NCBI RefSeq assembly: GCF_029227915.1
Contig: NC_079882.1
Span: forward strand, 2,294,001-2,358,000
Length of the DNA: 64,000 bases
DNA from: Hydractinia symbiolongicarpus
Taxonomy: Eukaryota; Cnidaria; Hydrozoa; Anthoathecata; Hydractiniidae
Reading direction: 5' to 3'
The number at the start of each line of letters is the position of its first letter. Position 1 is the stretch's first letter. The notes beneath the pieces are model-generated. The model did no database searches and was not told the origin of the DNA. It worked only from the letters and a program-made list of their open reading frames with translations. A program made the translations under genes and the position numbers. Positions 35,601 to 48,149 of this stretch are shown here, in pieces.

Positions 35601-38600
35601 ACAACAACAACAAGCACAACAACAAAAGCAGCAACAATTGCAACAGCATTCTCAAATGCTTCAAAATTCTCTTACACCGCCACCTTCAACATTAATGCCA
35701 AATCAAGTAAAATCAGAAGAATCAATACCCAATTCAAATAATCAAAATGCGATGTTTATGCCAAATCAAAATCAACAAAAACCACATTCACCGATGCAAA
35801 TCCAAAATATAAAACAAGAAATCAAATCTGAGCCATCTAATTCTCCGTTAAACATGAAAGTAAATTCCCCAATGACTCTTGATGAGGTGAAAAGTAAAAG
35901 CAATGTGGAAGTCAAAATGGAAACAAATATAACACCACCTAGTTCTTCATCACCAATGACTTCAACAGCCACGACTTCGTCTAGCATGGCAACATTGAGT
36001 ACTGCTGTTAAAACAGAAACTGTTGCATCACCATCACCATCTCTTACTCCAAAACCTGAAGAAAAGCCGAAGAATGCTAAAGGTGCATATCACAAACACA
36101 TTTTCTATTTCATTTCATCCTTTTTAACTATTTAACCAGGCACAAAATTAACGCCACGTAACGATTGCATATTAGGAAAATGTAAAACTTTAATTACAGG
36201 TTTTGAATTAAATTTTTTACACATGAATAAGAGAAATTTAATAAACGTGAATTTTTAAAAATCGCGTTAATTTTATGCCTCGTTAATTCCTGAAATATAA
36301 GGTAGGTATTTTTACTTATATTTCTTATTTTACTTATTTATATATATTTCTTATTTTACTTATATTTCTTATTTTACTTATTTATATATATTTCTTATTT
36401 TACTTATATTTCTTATTTTACTTATTTATATACATTTCTCATTTTACTTATATTTCTCATTTTACTTATATTTCTTATTTTACTTATATTTCTCATTTTA
36501 CTTATATTTCTTATTTTACTTATATTTCTCATTTTACTTATATTTCTCATTTTACTTATATTTCCTATTTTTAGTATGGACGACTGAGGAGCTTGTTGAA
36601 AAGTTAATGCCTATATTTCATAAAATTCATGATATGGATCCAGAATCTGGACCGTTTTTACAGCCTGTTAATCCTGAGTTTCTAGGAATACCGGTAAATA
36701 TGACCATTTAAATTATACGTTGTTCTTTTAAGACCGTTCTTATGTAGTGAAACTGTGCGACTATTAAATGTATTAATGTATGTCCTCATTTGCATGCAGG
36801 ATTATTTCACAATTGTGAGAAAACCAATGGACTTATCACTCATCAAAAAGAAATTGGAAGGAGGTGAATACAAGGATCCATGGGGTGTAAGTTTTTACTG
36901 AGATTTTAGGTCATTACTTCAAAAAAGATAACCAATATGTAATAAATTTTAATGTGGACGTCTGCAAAACATTCTCTCCTTTTTATTCTTTAGTTTTCTG
37001 ATGACGTGAGGCTGATGTTTGAGAATGCCTGGCTGTACAACAAGAAGACAACCAAAGTGTACAAATATTGCACAAGGGTAGGCATAAATTTCCTTGTATA
37101 ACACAAATGTCATGGCTTGTTACAACAATTACTACTTTAAATGCTTCAATGTTATTTTTTATAGCTCTACGAGATTTTCGAAGCAGAAATCGATCCTGTA
37201 ATGAAGTCCCTTGGTTATTGTTGTGGTAAAAAGGTAGGGTAAAATCTCAAAATTCTTTTAAATGGCATGAAAACGTCTTTGCTGTATGTATATATTTATA
37301 TATTTTCACCTTATTTAGTACGCTTTCAACCCGCAAATGTTATATTGTTATGGCAAAAGTCTTTGTTCGATTCCTCGGGATAGTGCCTACTACACCTATC
37401 AAAACAGGTATTTTGTTTTTTGTGAATCAACAGCTAACAAACTGAGCTTTAGTATATTCGACTTTTATAATATTTTTCTAAACTGTTTGTTTCGCTTTAG
37501 ATATCACTATTGTGAAAAATGTTGGAAAGAATTCCATGGTGAAACCATAGATTTAGGCGATGATTCGGGGCTGGGCAGCAGCAGGTAAAGCAGCCATTAT
37601 TTATCTTATCTCCTCAGCTGTTGTATGTGACGATACTGCTATTTTTTCCTTGCGTAAAATTATTACAACATGTTATAACATATCTTTTTTTAGTGTTGTG
37701 AACAAATCTGACTTTATGAAGCAAAAAAATGATCACTTGGACCTGGAACCGTAAGTTACAACAATATGTGACGTGATCTACTTTGTAGTTGTTTTATTGT
37801 CAAGACTTTTTCTGCTCCGTTTTAATTCAAAGGACTATTTTTACATACTTGGCTTTTTATAGATTCATTGAATGTACTGAATGTTGTCGGAAAATGCATC
37901 AAGTGTGCGTGCTACATTTGGACTTTATTTGGGAGAATGGGTAAGCTACTGCAACTTTTCTTTTTGTTCACCATTGTTGTTGTTATTCGAACTTAAGTTC
38001 GAGTATTTTTAAAAGGGGAAATAGCTTGTGTAGCCTTCATTAAAGTTTACCGTGTCAAGAACAGAAAGCTATTTAATTTCAATATTATAATTGAAAATTT
38101 TCTGCACCTTGTACTCGTGGTAAATTTAAACTTTTAAAGTTACAATTTTTTTTATAGATACGTGTGTGATGCTTGTCGCAAAGCAAAAGGAATGGGTAAA
38201 AGAAAAGACAACAAATTTAATGCAAGTCGCTTACCACAAACCAAGCTCGGTGCACACATCGAAAAAGCAGTTAACATCTACTTAAAAGGTCAAGAAAACG
38301 ATGAGGCAGGCTATGTTCATATTCGAATCGTAAGCAGTGTGGATAAGAAGGTGGAAGTGAAGCCAGGGATGCGCCAAAGGTATTATCGATGTTAATGGTG
38401 TACTATTTTCACAGTTATCTTCGATGTTGCACTCCGACTACCGCTAATTAACTTTTATTCTAATCTTTAGTATATCATATTTTTTGCACTTTTTAGGTAT
38501 CATGACCAATTCCCTGAGTCGTTTCCGTATCGTGCTCGTGCTCTGTTTGCATTCGAGGAGATTGATGGTGTTGATGTTTGTTTCTTTGGGATGCACACAC

Positions 38601-41600
38601 AGGAATTTGGGTCGGATTGTCCCGCCCCGAATACGAATCGTATATACCTGTCGTATTTGGACAGTGTGTATTTTTTTCGCCCTCGGAGTTTGAGGACTAA
38701 TGTGTACCATGAGATCTTGACTAGCTATTTCGACTTCTGCAAGAAAAGAGGGTATGTTTTGTTTTTACAGTTAATTTTTCTAGTGGTAACACGAATGATA
38801 ATTTTTGACGCATTCGAATCTTGTTTAGCTTTCATTGGGCGCACATTTGGTCTTGTCCTCCCGGCGAGGGAGACGATTATATCTTTCATTGTCATCCAGT
38901 TGATCAAAAGATTCCGAAGCAAAAAAGACTGGTTGAATGGTATAAGAAAATGCTAGATAAATCACAAAGTGATTCGATAATTGTGGAGTACAAAGTAAGT
39001 CTCTTGAATATATATTTTCTAGTAGCTCGTACGAGGCTGTGTGACATAACTATTGTTGCGTTTAGGATATATTTACACAAGCGTTAGATGACAAAACAAA
39101 CAGCCCAACCCAGTTGCCCTATTTTGAAGGTGACTTTTGGCCTAGTAATATCGAAGAAAGTATTCGTGAACAAGAAGAGGAGGATCGTAAGAAAAGCGAA
39201 GCAATCATTCAAGCCGCAGCCATCGAAGCAGAGAATAGCGAAGAAGCTCAAACTGACGATTTGGTAAGACAAACCCTTTTTTTTTAAATGAAAAAAAATA
39301 ATACATTCGAGGTACTGTAATTTTTAAATTTCTACCACTTATAATTTCGATTTTGTTTATAAAGAAAGGGCTATTAAATTGTTCGAATTGTTTTTCTCAT
39401 TTTATGTTACGCTAACATGCTACCTAGGTCTTTGGAAATACTTGGATACAGTGAAACCTTTTTAAAGCAAACATTTGCGGGCCAAACATGTCGGCCGCTT
39501 TGAAGAGATTTTGTCTTATCTTTTACACACTTACGAATTTTAGTCCAATGTATAATTATTGCTTGTTGGAAGAGGGCCATTGACTCGATCGAAACTAAAA
39601 GCAACTAATTATACGGATATAGAGGTGGTGGGCGTTTAAAATGTTTAGAAAGATATAAGTGAATAGGTTAAAAGATGGCTTCTAATTTCGCTTTGTAGAG
39701 GTTAATTTCCCGTTTGACAGAAATCTTCCGAAACAACTTGAACTGTCAGTCTTAGGTTTCTGTTTTAGAAGATCTCCGCTGTAGAGAGGATCCACTGCAT
39801 TTTTTTATTTGAATGTCTTGACGCGTCCTTTTACTTTTAGAACGTTTCTGCTAGTGGGAAAAAGACGAAAGGTAGCAACAAACGTGGTAGCAAGAAAACT
39901 ACAAAGAAAAACAAATTGAACAAGACCCCTGCAAAAAAGTCAGCTGCCAATAATATGGGAACCTGTGAACTCTCTCAACGTATTTTTGCAACTATGGACA
40001 AATACAAAGAGGTAACGTCTATGCTCCTCGTATACATGCTCAAAATTGTATTTGTTATCATAAATGTCAATTTTATAATCTAGTGTACGTGTTTTAAACA
40101 CTTGAAATTTCTCCATGTATAGGTATTCTTCGTCATTCGGTTTTACCTGCGTGGAGAAGAACCTACAGCGAAAATCGAAGACCCCGATCCAACACTTAGT
40201 TGCGATATAATGGAAGGAAGAGATGCGTTCTTAACCCTGTCAAGGGACAAGCATTGGGAGTTTTCCAGCCTGCGACGGGCTAAGTTTTCCACAATGGCCA
40301 TGTTGGTCGAATTGCATAATCAAGGCTCGGACAGATTCGTGTACAACTGTAATTTATGTAAAAACCAGATCATAACAAGATATCACTGCACTGTCTGCGA
40401 GGTAAATTTTGGAATTTATTGTGTATATATAATGCTTTATTTATGATACATTTCTACGGTGTTCTTTTTGTAGATAACTAGTTCAGTGATCTACTGTCAA
40501 CTTCTCGTATTTTAGGATTTCGATCTATGTACGGTTTGCTATAAAGATAAAGGTCACGAACATAAGATGGAGAAACTTGGATTAGATATCGAAGGTGACG
40601 CGCCAGGAGACAAGAAAACGGCGGTTACTGCTCAAGAAGCCAGACGGCAGTCAATAGAAAGATGTATTAAATCTTTAGAACATGCTACGTATTGCGACGA
40701 GAAACATTGTCAGTCTCAGAGCTGCATCAAGATGAAGAAAGTGGTGTCGCATGCAAAGAGTTGTAAACGAAAGAACAACCACAGTTGTCCGATTTGTAAA
40801 CAACTTATCGCATTGTGCTGCTACCATGCCAAGACATGCACACAGGCTAATTGTTTAGTTCCCTATTGTGTGCATATCAAAGCAAAACTGCAACAACAAC
40901 AATTACAACAAAAACTACATCAACGTCAAATTCTGCGCCGACGTATTGCTGCAATGAATCGAAGTCAACAGCCTATTCCGCAACCGGGAATGCAGCCATC
41001 ACCTCATCCTATGCAAACGAATGTTCAACGTCCAGGACCTTCACCTCAAATTCCAATAGCTCAACCAAAACCCATGCCTACGATGGCGCTGCCGCCCTGT
41101 ACGGTTCCACCCAATGTATCTGCTCCACCAACCCAACAGCAGCCTAACATGGTGATGATTAACAACATGATGCAAAACCAGGGTCAGCGATTTACAAGCC
41201 AAAATAGTTTCCAGCAGCCTATGCCTGGACAGCCAATGCCTGGACCCAACGTATTCACTCAAAGTAATCCACAGGTCATGGTGAACCAAATGAATGGAAA
41301 TGATTGGTCGATGTTGCACAAAGATCAACAAAGACAAACAATGTTTCCACAAATTCCCAACATGGGACCAATGGGGCCTATGGGTAATATACAACAGCAA
41401 CAACAACCAAATGGAATGGGCCAGGTGTCCCCCATGCCACCAAATATGAACCCAAATTCACAATTAATGGCTCAGCTGATTCAGGCAATGGGTCGTGGTG
41501 GTGGTGGTAATCCTAATCTTATGAACAATCAAAAAGTACTTCAATACTTTCAAGCAAGAGGCATGAAAGTTGGTAACAATTTTATGTTAAATCCTCAGGG

Positions 41601-42273
41601 TATGCATGCAAGAAACACAGGACCATGGACAATTCAGCAAAAACGATTTCAAATGCAAATGCAAAGAAGAATGGTGAATATAAATGCTGGTCCTGGTTTT
41701 CCGAATCAAATGGCTAACCAGACCAATCCACGAATGATGAATCGACAATTCTCACAAGAAATGCCACCACCAGGGTCAGGTATTATGCCGAACCCAAATC
41801 AACCATCGTCACAAATGATGGCTGCTGCTGCGGCAGGTCGTGTGACACCAGTTATGAACAATCATCAAATGATGTCTCCGCAACCAAATATTATGTCACC
41901 TCCGCAACCGCAAATGCAGCAACCGCAGATGCAACAAGCGCAGATGCAACAATCTCATATGCAACAAATGCCCAACCCGTCTCCACGCCAAGCCATGTCA
42001 CCGTCACCCAACATTCCGGTGCCTTCTCCACGTCCGGTGATGTCACCTCAACAGCACCAGCAATCTCCTGCGTCGTACACACAACCTCTAACGTCACCTA
42101 TGCACCAAACAAATTCGCCTTCTAATCATATCGATCCTTCGACTAACATTCAGCAGCCTTCGTCTGTTCGCTCAGACGGCGGTCTTGCACCTATACAAGA
42201 TACTGACGTTTCAATGAATACTATGGAATCAGAAGATAAGGACTCACTAATAACATTTGTGGAACGACTTTGA
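26610..42273 (+). CDS. CREBBP/EP300: CREB-binding protein / p300 lysine acetyltransferase, 26 coding exons
   Basis: Exons: 26610-26706, 28572-29503, 30948-31163, 31249-31492, 31842-32027, 32237-32276, 32527-32613, 32709-32832, 33886-33991, 34996-35357, 35485-36082, 36575-36693, 36800-36886, 36994-37077, 37165-37233, 37319-37407, 37501-37584, 37694-37750, 37863-37940, 38158-38379, 38497-38751, 38829-38994, 39066-39263, 39841-40011, 40123-40401, 40516-42273. All are GT-AG and sum to 6708 nt (2235 aa; human 2414-2442). Domains: N-terminal [10 protein letters not shown] motif (about 36), TAZ1 (about 432-520), KIX (about 580-662), Gln-rich and SUMO-motif region (798-997), bromodomain (about 1000-1105), CH2 zinc region (about 1118-1240), HAT (about 1240-1560), ZZ (about 1630-1680), TAZ2 (about 1690-1790), Met/Gln/Pro-rich tail. 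Catalytic W1386 (HIWSCPP) and Y1417 (EWYKKML) are 31 apart, as in human p300 W1436/Y1467. The HAT loop is Lys-rich. This nuclear coactivator acetylates histones and binds CREB through KIX. Cnidarians usually have one such gene. Confidence 0.96.
27335..27908 (-). mobile_element. Helitron-like non-autonomous element, apparently full length (copy B, CBP intron 1)
   Basis: On the minus strand it starts TCTATATAATAATACGCCAG after a host A (27909). It ends with hairpin GTGGATTTTTCCAC, then GGGCCTTATCGA and CTAG before a host T (27334). TC start, CTRR end, a hairpin shortly before the end and A/T insertion are the four hallmarks of Helitrons. Length is 574 bp; there is no Rep/helicase frame. It carries four perfect TGACGTCA palindromes at 27409, 27572, 27675 and 27768. 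Confidence 0.85.
32960..32993. repeat. perfect 15-bp inverted repeat in CBP intron 8
   Basis: TATGAGAAGTATTTT, loop CTTT, then the exact reverse complement. It lies 127 nt past the donor of exon 8, within the KIX-coding region of the gene. A stable intronic hairpin or MITE relic. Confidence 0.8.
36304..36571 (+). repeat. AG-free 18-bp minisatellite abutting the acceptor of CBP exon 12
   Basis: About 15 units related to TTTCTCATTTTACTTATA (with TTTCTTATTTTACTTATA and shorter variants) fill the last part of intron 11 and run into the acceptor TTTCCTATTTTTAG at 36574. No AG dinucleotide occurs between 36304 and the splice-site AG. Each unit looks like a polypyrimidine tract plus a branch-point-like TTACTTA. 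Confidence 0.9.
39449..39797. mobile_element. pogo/Tigger-like MITE in CBP intron 23
   Basis: Ends CAGTGAAACCTTTTTAAAGC and (reverse complement) CAGTGGATCCTCTCTACAGC match at about 15 of 20 positions. The left flank is TA, the right flank CA (a decayed TA duplication). Length is 349 bp with no coding frame. It accounts for most of the 577-bp intron, which is long compared with neighbouring introns of this part of the gene. Confidence 0.65.
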
Positions 42274-43641
42274 CAAAACTCTTCGCCTAGAGTTAATGGA
42301 TTACCTATATACTCATAAATGGCCAACGCCTTGGTTGCTTTTATCGCAACTGACAAAATCGTTATTTATAAAGAAAAATCATGTATTTATTACCGTGCCA
42401 CCTAACAAGGATCACAATGTAACAGCCTCCCACCCCTTGGGCTGTTCTGAATGATTTCGTGTTAAAGAATCACGGATAAATTACTGGTATATTTTGAATC
42501 CACAGTCGTCATATTTTAGATGTGAGATTGTTTTTAAGGTATTCTAATAGATAATGCTACTGGAGGACTCGATGACCCTGAAGCAGATTCACTTCAGTGT
42601 CAAATATTAGAATTTGTACTATAGACAAAAGTTGTTTAGTATTAACATTATATATTTACTACTGCGAAGGATTAACATAGATTTTGTATTAAAACAGTGA
42701 AAATTTTATTCCCCAGTCAGTCATATTTTCTTGTTTCGTTAACTTGTAGAAGAGAAAAGAGGTCGTTTTTTTATATACAGAATTCTTCCTTCTTTCGACG
42801 ACAAAAAAATAAGTTATAATAAAAAACGCTTCAGTCGTTGCTCTGTGAATGGGATTGTCGGCAAGGACGTAACTTCTAGTTTCTTAGTAATTGTCTTTTT
42901 TACAGTGCAGAATTAACGAAATAATGTTTAATAGTCCATAGATATATTCTTCTGCGACTCCCTGCTTTCTAGTGTTCAGTTAGCGCAATCTCTTTCGTAT
43001 ATTCGATTTTTACTTAGGTAAGTTTTTCGCAGTTTTCACCAAGAAACTTCCGTATTTAATTTCGCAGTTTTCAAATTTACTAACTTAACTCGAATTTGAA
43101 ACTAATAGTAAAAGTTTGACAAGTTACACTGCAAGTTTAACAACTTAACCGATGTATCAATTTAACAGAATTCCTGTGAAGTAAAAGGGAGTTTGCAGAA
43201 TTTTGTTTATACTTGAATTTGAGCTTCCCGTACCTGTATAAAAGAGTTGTTGTTTGTTTTTTTTTCTTTCTTTTATTTTTTACGAATCCGAATTTTATTG
43301 GGATATTTTGTGAATAGTCTCCTTAAAAATACGCTTAAAATATTGTCGTAAAATTTTAATTTTTATTTTTACCATATAATTAAATTTTTTGTGTGTGAAT
43401 GTGCTATATGAACGACAAAAAGTCCTTGTCCTCTCCCATTGCGTCACCGACAGCCATATTGTGTATTTCTTAACAACGTGATAAAGGAGCTTTTTTTGTT
43501 TTTGCTTTTTCAATTTCCCCACCCAGTTTGTCGTCAGTATAGTAGGTTATTTTTTCATTGTACAAAAGACCGCTTGATGATGACTACTGTTTGTATATGT
43601 TAATATCTCGTCCATCGTCAAAAATTTTTATGGCCGTGAAA

Positions 43642-43647
43642 AATAAA
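43642..43647 (+). terminator. candidate polyadenylation signal of CBP
   Basis: AATAAA followed 15-30 nt later by a GT/T-rich stretch (GATTTGTTGTTTATTT). It would give a 3' UTR of about 1.4 kb (42274 to about 43665). An alternative AATAAA lies near 42825. Confidence 0.45.
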
Positions 43648-43748
43648 TTGTTTATTTTAAGTACGATTTGTTGTTTATTTCAACTTTCCGGTATTTTTTG
43701 CATACACTGAATTTTGGCATAAGATTGTGTCGTGAACGTTCGTTCAGC

Positions 43749-44055
43749 ATTATTATTATTATTTATTGAAATTATTTACCCAGGATAGCTTCTTCAGTTC
43801 CTATTCGTACTGCTATCAACGAGGGTCTTGCGAAGGGGGTTCTAGCGCATTTAAAGCTCCCATTTGAGCTACGAAAGTCGCGTACAGCAATCGCTCATCT
43901 AGACAACCGCCTAAGATATCAATCCCATTCTCCTGCTGATCGCTAAGCAGAAAGGATAGATTCACACTTTTAGAGTCTCTTTTATAGTCTCATGGTTTGA
44001 ACCCAAGACCTCCCTCACTGGAAGCAAACACTCTACCACAAGGCTACCAGTCGGT
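43749..44055 (-). mobile_element. tRNA-derived SINE, copy 1, with (AAT)n tail
   Basis: On the minus strand, box A-like TAGCCTTGTGGTAGAGTG and box B GGGTTCAAACC (about 44050-43992) form a tRNA-like head. The body contains GTTGTCTAGATGAGC and CGTAGCTCAAATGGGAGC, then TTTAAATGCGCTAGAACC. It ends in an AATAATAAT tail at about 43765-43749. The same body words recur at 50.4-50.6 and 50.9-51.05 kb in the same orientation. Confidence 0.75.
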
Positions 44056-46415
44056 ATATGGTCAAAAATAATCGTGGAGGGCTTCGGGGCTAATTAGATA
44101 GCAATGTGGTATATTTAGACCAGAATATAAGAAAATCGACCGCATGCGCTCCCCCGTCTGTACAAGAGAAATCTCGAAAACTCCAGTTTTCTAAATAAAG
44201 CTTATGATGCTGGAAAAAATATCTTGCCTCCCAGTTTATAACATGTTAGTATTGAACAAAGAAGTATTCGTCTCACAAATACGTTTTGCAAAAAACAGAA
44301 GATAGTTTTTTCCCACACTTCGGTAACTTCTCCGCTTGTTTTTTTTTTTCGTTCAAACCTATTTTTTCAGATTTACTTCGATTTTGACGTCAATACGATG
44401 CTCAGGGGTGCGCTACTTATGAAAGGACGCGATAGGGGTTGTACAATCGCTATTTCCCTGTTTATGTTTTCATCGATCCAATTTAGGATTAAAAATAGCG
44501 GCTTTGTTGATATCTACAAGTTTTCTATAAAAGTTTTGAACATTTTGCCGACGAGCAAAGTAATTTACGCGGGAGCTCTTATCTAAGTTTGCGGACGGAA
44601 TCGCATGTAAATAGCATGTCAATCCTTTGTGTTTTATCTTACTCTCTTGTGAATCGGGCAAAAGAGATATTTTCTCTAAAGTACTAATATGAGTGTTTTT
44701 GATTGTTGTTTTTTGAAGTGGAAAGTAAGGTCCAAATTTACTACTGACATTACCAGACTAACGTATGCCATACTAGTACTGTAACACACCAGTGTGGCCG
44801 CCAGACAAATTTCTCTTTGTTTAGAAAGGCTAAGTTAATATTTAAACGGGACCTGCTTTACTGTGTTACTTTTGCCGATACAAACTAGCCATCAGCGTCG
44901 AGAACTCGTCCCTACGTAGCGACTAATTGAGATAGTCATCAACACACAAGTTCGAGTTAGTGAATATGATCTCCCTCATCCAAAGATTATCTATCGTTTT
45001 TTCTTTGCAAAAACAATAGATAAAATGGCACCGAAGCTGCGCACCAAAGTTTAACTCCATACAAAAACCGAATAATATCAGGGAAAATATCGCGCTAACC
45101 GACTCATGATAGACCTGCCTCAGGAGGTCGATCAAAACTCGTTCCCAGGGTATTTTGTGTCTTTTTAACATCGAGACGGCGATACGTTTGATGTCAGAAA
45201 AGATACCAGATTCTCTGGGGATGAGGTTGATGCTATTTAATGTTTTGCCATTGGTTAAGATTCCATGCAGGAAAAAAGGAGAGTGAAGTCAAAATTAATT
45301 ACGTTGAAATTTGAAAGCAAGGCCATGAATGAAACAGAATTTTAGTGACGTGATGTCTCTGTGTGCAATAGGGAAGACATTTACATACATTTGTGGTAGG
45401 GTTTCTATCTAGGGTAAATAGGAGAGATAAGTGGTTGAATATACCACCCAAGACATTGCAAGTAAAGACACCTAAAAATGTCTATTTTTATGGCGTTTCA
45501 GCACACAGCGAGAATTCTTCGTTACCATGTCGTTTGATCTTGACGACTTCCCTATACGGCTGCTGAAAATATAGTCGTTCAGTACTTTTGTCAAGTTGTC
45601 CGTCTAAGTTATCCGCACCGAATTACATAAGAAAAAGTTTAATTCAAAACTTAGGCGAGTGTAACGTGGTGCTAAAAATTGAAGTTGTATATCTGCAAGA
45701 AAAATTTTGTACACAAAGACGTTATTTAGAGGAGTGCAAGTGCAAGGAGATCATAACGCATAGCATATGCTACCTTAGCAACTCTGAGATGAAGGGTTCA
45801 TCTAGTTGTATATACTTAAGCTTTACACGGTTCATGCAAGACAGAAGCCAAAGCGAGACAAAACAACCTGAGGATAGCGACTGCAAGTTTACGCATAAAA
45901 GAAAGGTAGAGAATGTGTAGGCAGAAACTATATGATGAAATCAGAAAAGTCAAGTTTTACGATGATTCGATGAGGCCATGGAATCCCTGTGTAGAAATTG
46001 TGCAGCCTGAAAGGCTGTATATGCATGAACTAACTTAACAAGAAACTGGAAGCATAGTCCCTGACGGGAAAGTACTGATCGACAGAGATACTGGCAGACC
46101 AAATTTGGAGCATAGGTTGCATCAACGCAAGTCATAAGCCATATACATTGAAAGATATCTAAGAGAAAGTTGCATACCGTACAGGCTAAAGTTTCAATCG
46201 ACCCACTTTATGAATTTATACTTTTTGACTTCTACATTTAGTCACTATTTCATGCATTATTTAGCCCTTTCTTCTTCACTCCCTTTGACAGAGCAGTGCT
46301 CTAAGGCTGCAGTGAGAAGTTTCAATCCTGTTGCTTGTGCCAATTCCAACCAAGACTTGATGTACTTCTCTTTAGAGATTTTTAGCCTGTTATCACTGTG
46401 TGTTCTGTCTATATC

Positions 46416-46520
46416 GGTAGCGGTAAAAAAACTCGGCAAAAAAGTATTTTTTGCTGACAAACCATTTTCTGCCGATTTATTTTTCACAGATTACAATTTA
46501 CAGATTTTTGGCCATTTATG
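46416..46520. mobile_element. remnant related to the 49.66-50.30 kb inverted-repeat element
   Basis: The words CGGTAAAAAAACTCGGCAAA and TTTTCTGCCGATTTATTTTT repeat the subterminal vocabulary (CGGTAAAAA / GTCGGCAAAAA) of the larger element. No clear ends were found. Confidence 0.5.
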
Positions 46521-47070
46521 ATTTTTTGCCTACTTTTTGATTCAATACTTATGAGACCATAAAGATAATAAGGCTGATTTCTGATTCGCAATGTTGTATG
46601 CGATGCACAGTCCGGTAAAATATTGTATGCTATGCATTTTAAAACTAGATTTCAGGCAGAGATGGTGTATTTGTAGCGAATTCGGCTTGTACTCGTATGG
46701 TTTCAGGTTCGACTTACTCACTTTATGTTAGAAAAACTGGCGTTTTTTCTATTTCTTAATTTTTTATACACTTGGCGTTCTCTTTCTTTATCGGTTGCAC
46801 TATATGATAATAAATGATGTAATTTCTCCTGTTCCATATGAAATTTATAAACACTTACGTAGTAATTGTTGTGACCACTACTTTTTTATTAGCGTGAAAT
46901 TATTCGATAAAGGACCCTTCAGAGAAAGGTAAAGCGGAGAGTATCAAAATTCAAAGTAAGCATGATTCCCCAAGTTGCTTCTTGATAGGAACGTTTTGCC
47001 AACCAGAAGATCTACTCTTCATCAAAATTATATTACGATAAGCGTAGTTGATGTTACTTGTTGCTAGGAC

Positions 47071-47122
47071 ATAAGATAAGATAGGATAAAACAAGATAAA
47101 ATAAGATAAGATAAGATAAGAT
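47071..47122. repeat. (TAAGA)n microsatellite
   Basis: Imperfect pentanucleotide array of ATAAG units, with interruptions AGGATAAAACAAGATAAA. Confidence 0.85.
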
Positions 47123-48130
47123 GTAACAGCCTTGTAGATCACTCTAGAATCCCAAAGCCTCTTAGATGTTTGAGTCTTATATACAAACATACATGCTTTG
47201 ATTCATTAATCCGGGTCTTGATGCTCTCCCTGTCATTGATCATATTCGTCTAGTCGTTAAAAAGATAGAAACATAGAAAAAGTTGCTTTTTTTGCTTTTA
47301 AAGGTTTGCGAGGAGTGCGATATATGCTTGCGGTAATAGCCAAAAGCTATGCTTTCGTTGTCTTCGATTCGTCCGTCATACATTCGTCAATTGTGAATAG
47401 TGTTTCCTCGCCGGACAGGAGCGACGAAATTTTACAATCTATTAACCCTATTCATACCGGCCTTTTTTGGGGCCGCTTAAATCCAGCAGTGTGCATATAG
47501 GGCACATGATCCTTTGTTCAGTTAGCCCCATGACTCGTTTGTCTGGATAACATTTTAACACTAATGTACCACTAAAAAAAATATTTTGGAAAAAAAACTT
47601 TCTGGGCGGTCACACGGGTACAAATCGAGTTGTCGGCCTTTTTTGGTAAAATGGACCGAAATGTAATAAAGAGCGAAAATAAACAGGTCAAAAATTGTAT
47701 GCCATGTTTTTTCTTTTTGTTAGATTATAAATGGTTAGTCTTGCTTATATGTTGAAAAAACAATTTTGTATTAGTGAGGAGGACCTCACAGATTAAAAAA
47801 AAATTTGGATTTTTTGAAAAAAAAATTTTTTTTAAATTGTATGACAATATTCGCAATGAAGGAAGAGGTGGTAGGTGGTTATTTAACGATATGCACAAGT
47901 GTTACAGAGGTGCTTCCGAAGTGATCTATCTCTATCTCTGCATTATTGGGATGTCGTTGCAAATAGCGTTGGTCTCTCTGCTGGCAGGCATCAGAAACAC
48001 TTCTGTGAAGGTCAATTTAAGTGATGTTATAAAGACGAACCTTTGCACTCCCTTGCTAGAAAGATAATAAATATAAAGGGTCGAAAAGTGTAGCAAGGGG
48101 TTTTAAAGGGAATATTAGAAAGAGTAATAA

Positions 48131-48149
48131 GGGGGGGGGGGGGGGGGGG
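48131..48149. repeat. poly-G run (19 G)
   Basis: Nineteen consecutive G on the plus strand, in an otherwise AT-rich region. Such runs can form G-quadruplexes and are also a common site of length error in assemblies. Confidence 0.9.

Noticed and set aside
38591-38956. 121-codon frame overlapping the CBP HAT region
   Set aside because: It runs through a CBP intron and uses a different frame from the HAT exons; a shadow.
45588-45920. 110-codon frame on the plus strand
   Set aside because: The start is not ATG and no domain or repeat pattern is seen. Cys and Lys content look unbiased. Probably a chance frame.
46650-46730. GGTTCGACTTAC, possible tRNA-derived sequence
   Set aside because: Box B is imperfect and there is no body shared with the other SINEs.
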